Shown piece by piece: positions 6,932-6,932 of a stretch of DNA of 6,932 nucleotides (positions are counted from its first letter, which is position 1; each line of letters begins with the position of its first letter). Both the position numbers and the translations under genes were made by a program. Below the pieces are notes generated by a model that ran no database searches, was not told the origin of the DNA, and was given only the letters and a program-made list of their open reading frames with translations. The stretch is from an uncultured Bacteroidales bacterium. Lineage in GTDB: Bacteria > Bacteroidota > Bacteroidia > Bacteroidales > UBA932. Where the stretch lies: positions 1 through 6,932 of the forward strand of contig CAKMNE010000077.1 in NCBI GenBank assembly GCA_927798505.1. The letters run 5' to 3'.

Positions 6932-6932
6932 A

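Overview
This window looks like ordinary chromosomal DNA from a member of the Bacteroidota, probably the order Bacteroidales. Three observations support that. The RfbB protein carries the long insert before its Y-x-x-x-K motif that I associate with Bacteroides-type enzymes. Two exact matches to the Bacteroides -7 promoter element TAnnTTTG lie in the one real intergenic gap. Strong Shine-Dalgarno sequences are mostly missing. By eye, coding GC is about 50-60%, so a higher-GC genus than Bacteroides itself is likely, but I cannot name one.

Layout from left to right: (1) a CLC-family anion channel or transporter with two C-terminal CBS domains, plus strand, whose 5' end lies outside the window; (2) the RNA-binding protein Tex, minus strand, converging on the clc gene with a 47-nt overlap of coding ends; (3) a DPM1-type family-2 glycosyltransferase, minus strand, directly upstream of tex and 3 nt away, so the two form a glycosyltransferase-tex operon; (4) a 109-bp divergent intergenic region of about 29% GC holding promoter elements for both directions; (5) rfbC and rfbB, plus strand, 6 nt apart, encoding two of the four dTDP-L-rhamnose enzymes; (6) rubrerythrin, minus strand, essentially complete, converging on rfbB with the two stop codons sharing one CTAG.

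Together, rfbB and rfbC would convert dTDP-glucose to dTDP-4-dehydro-L-rhamnose for surface polysaccharide or glycoprotein. The divergently transcribed glycosyltransferase probably makes a polyprenyl-phosphate sugar donor, so the 4.6-kb junction has a cell-envelope sugar theme. Tex, the CLC protein and rubrerythrin are housekeeping or stress genes without an evident link to it. The DNA is very compact: no gap exceeds 109 bp, and both convergent junctions overlap. I saw no RNA genes, mobile elements, CRISPR arrays or repeats, and no convincing new multi-gene system. The points worth a second look concern unusual residues in the CLC pore, gene-end architecture and promoter placement.
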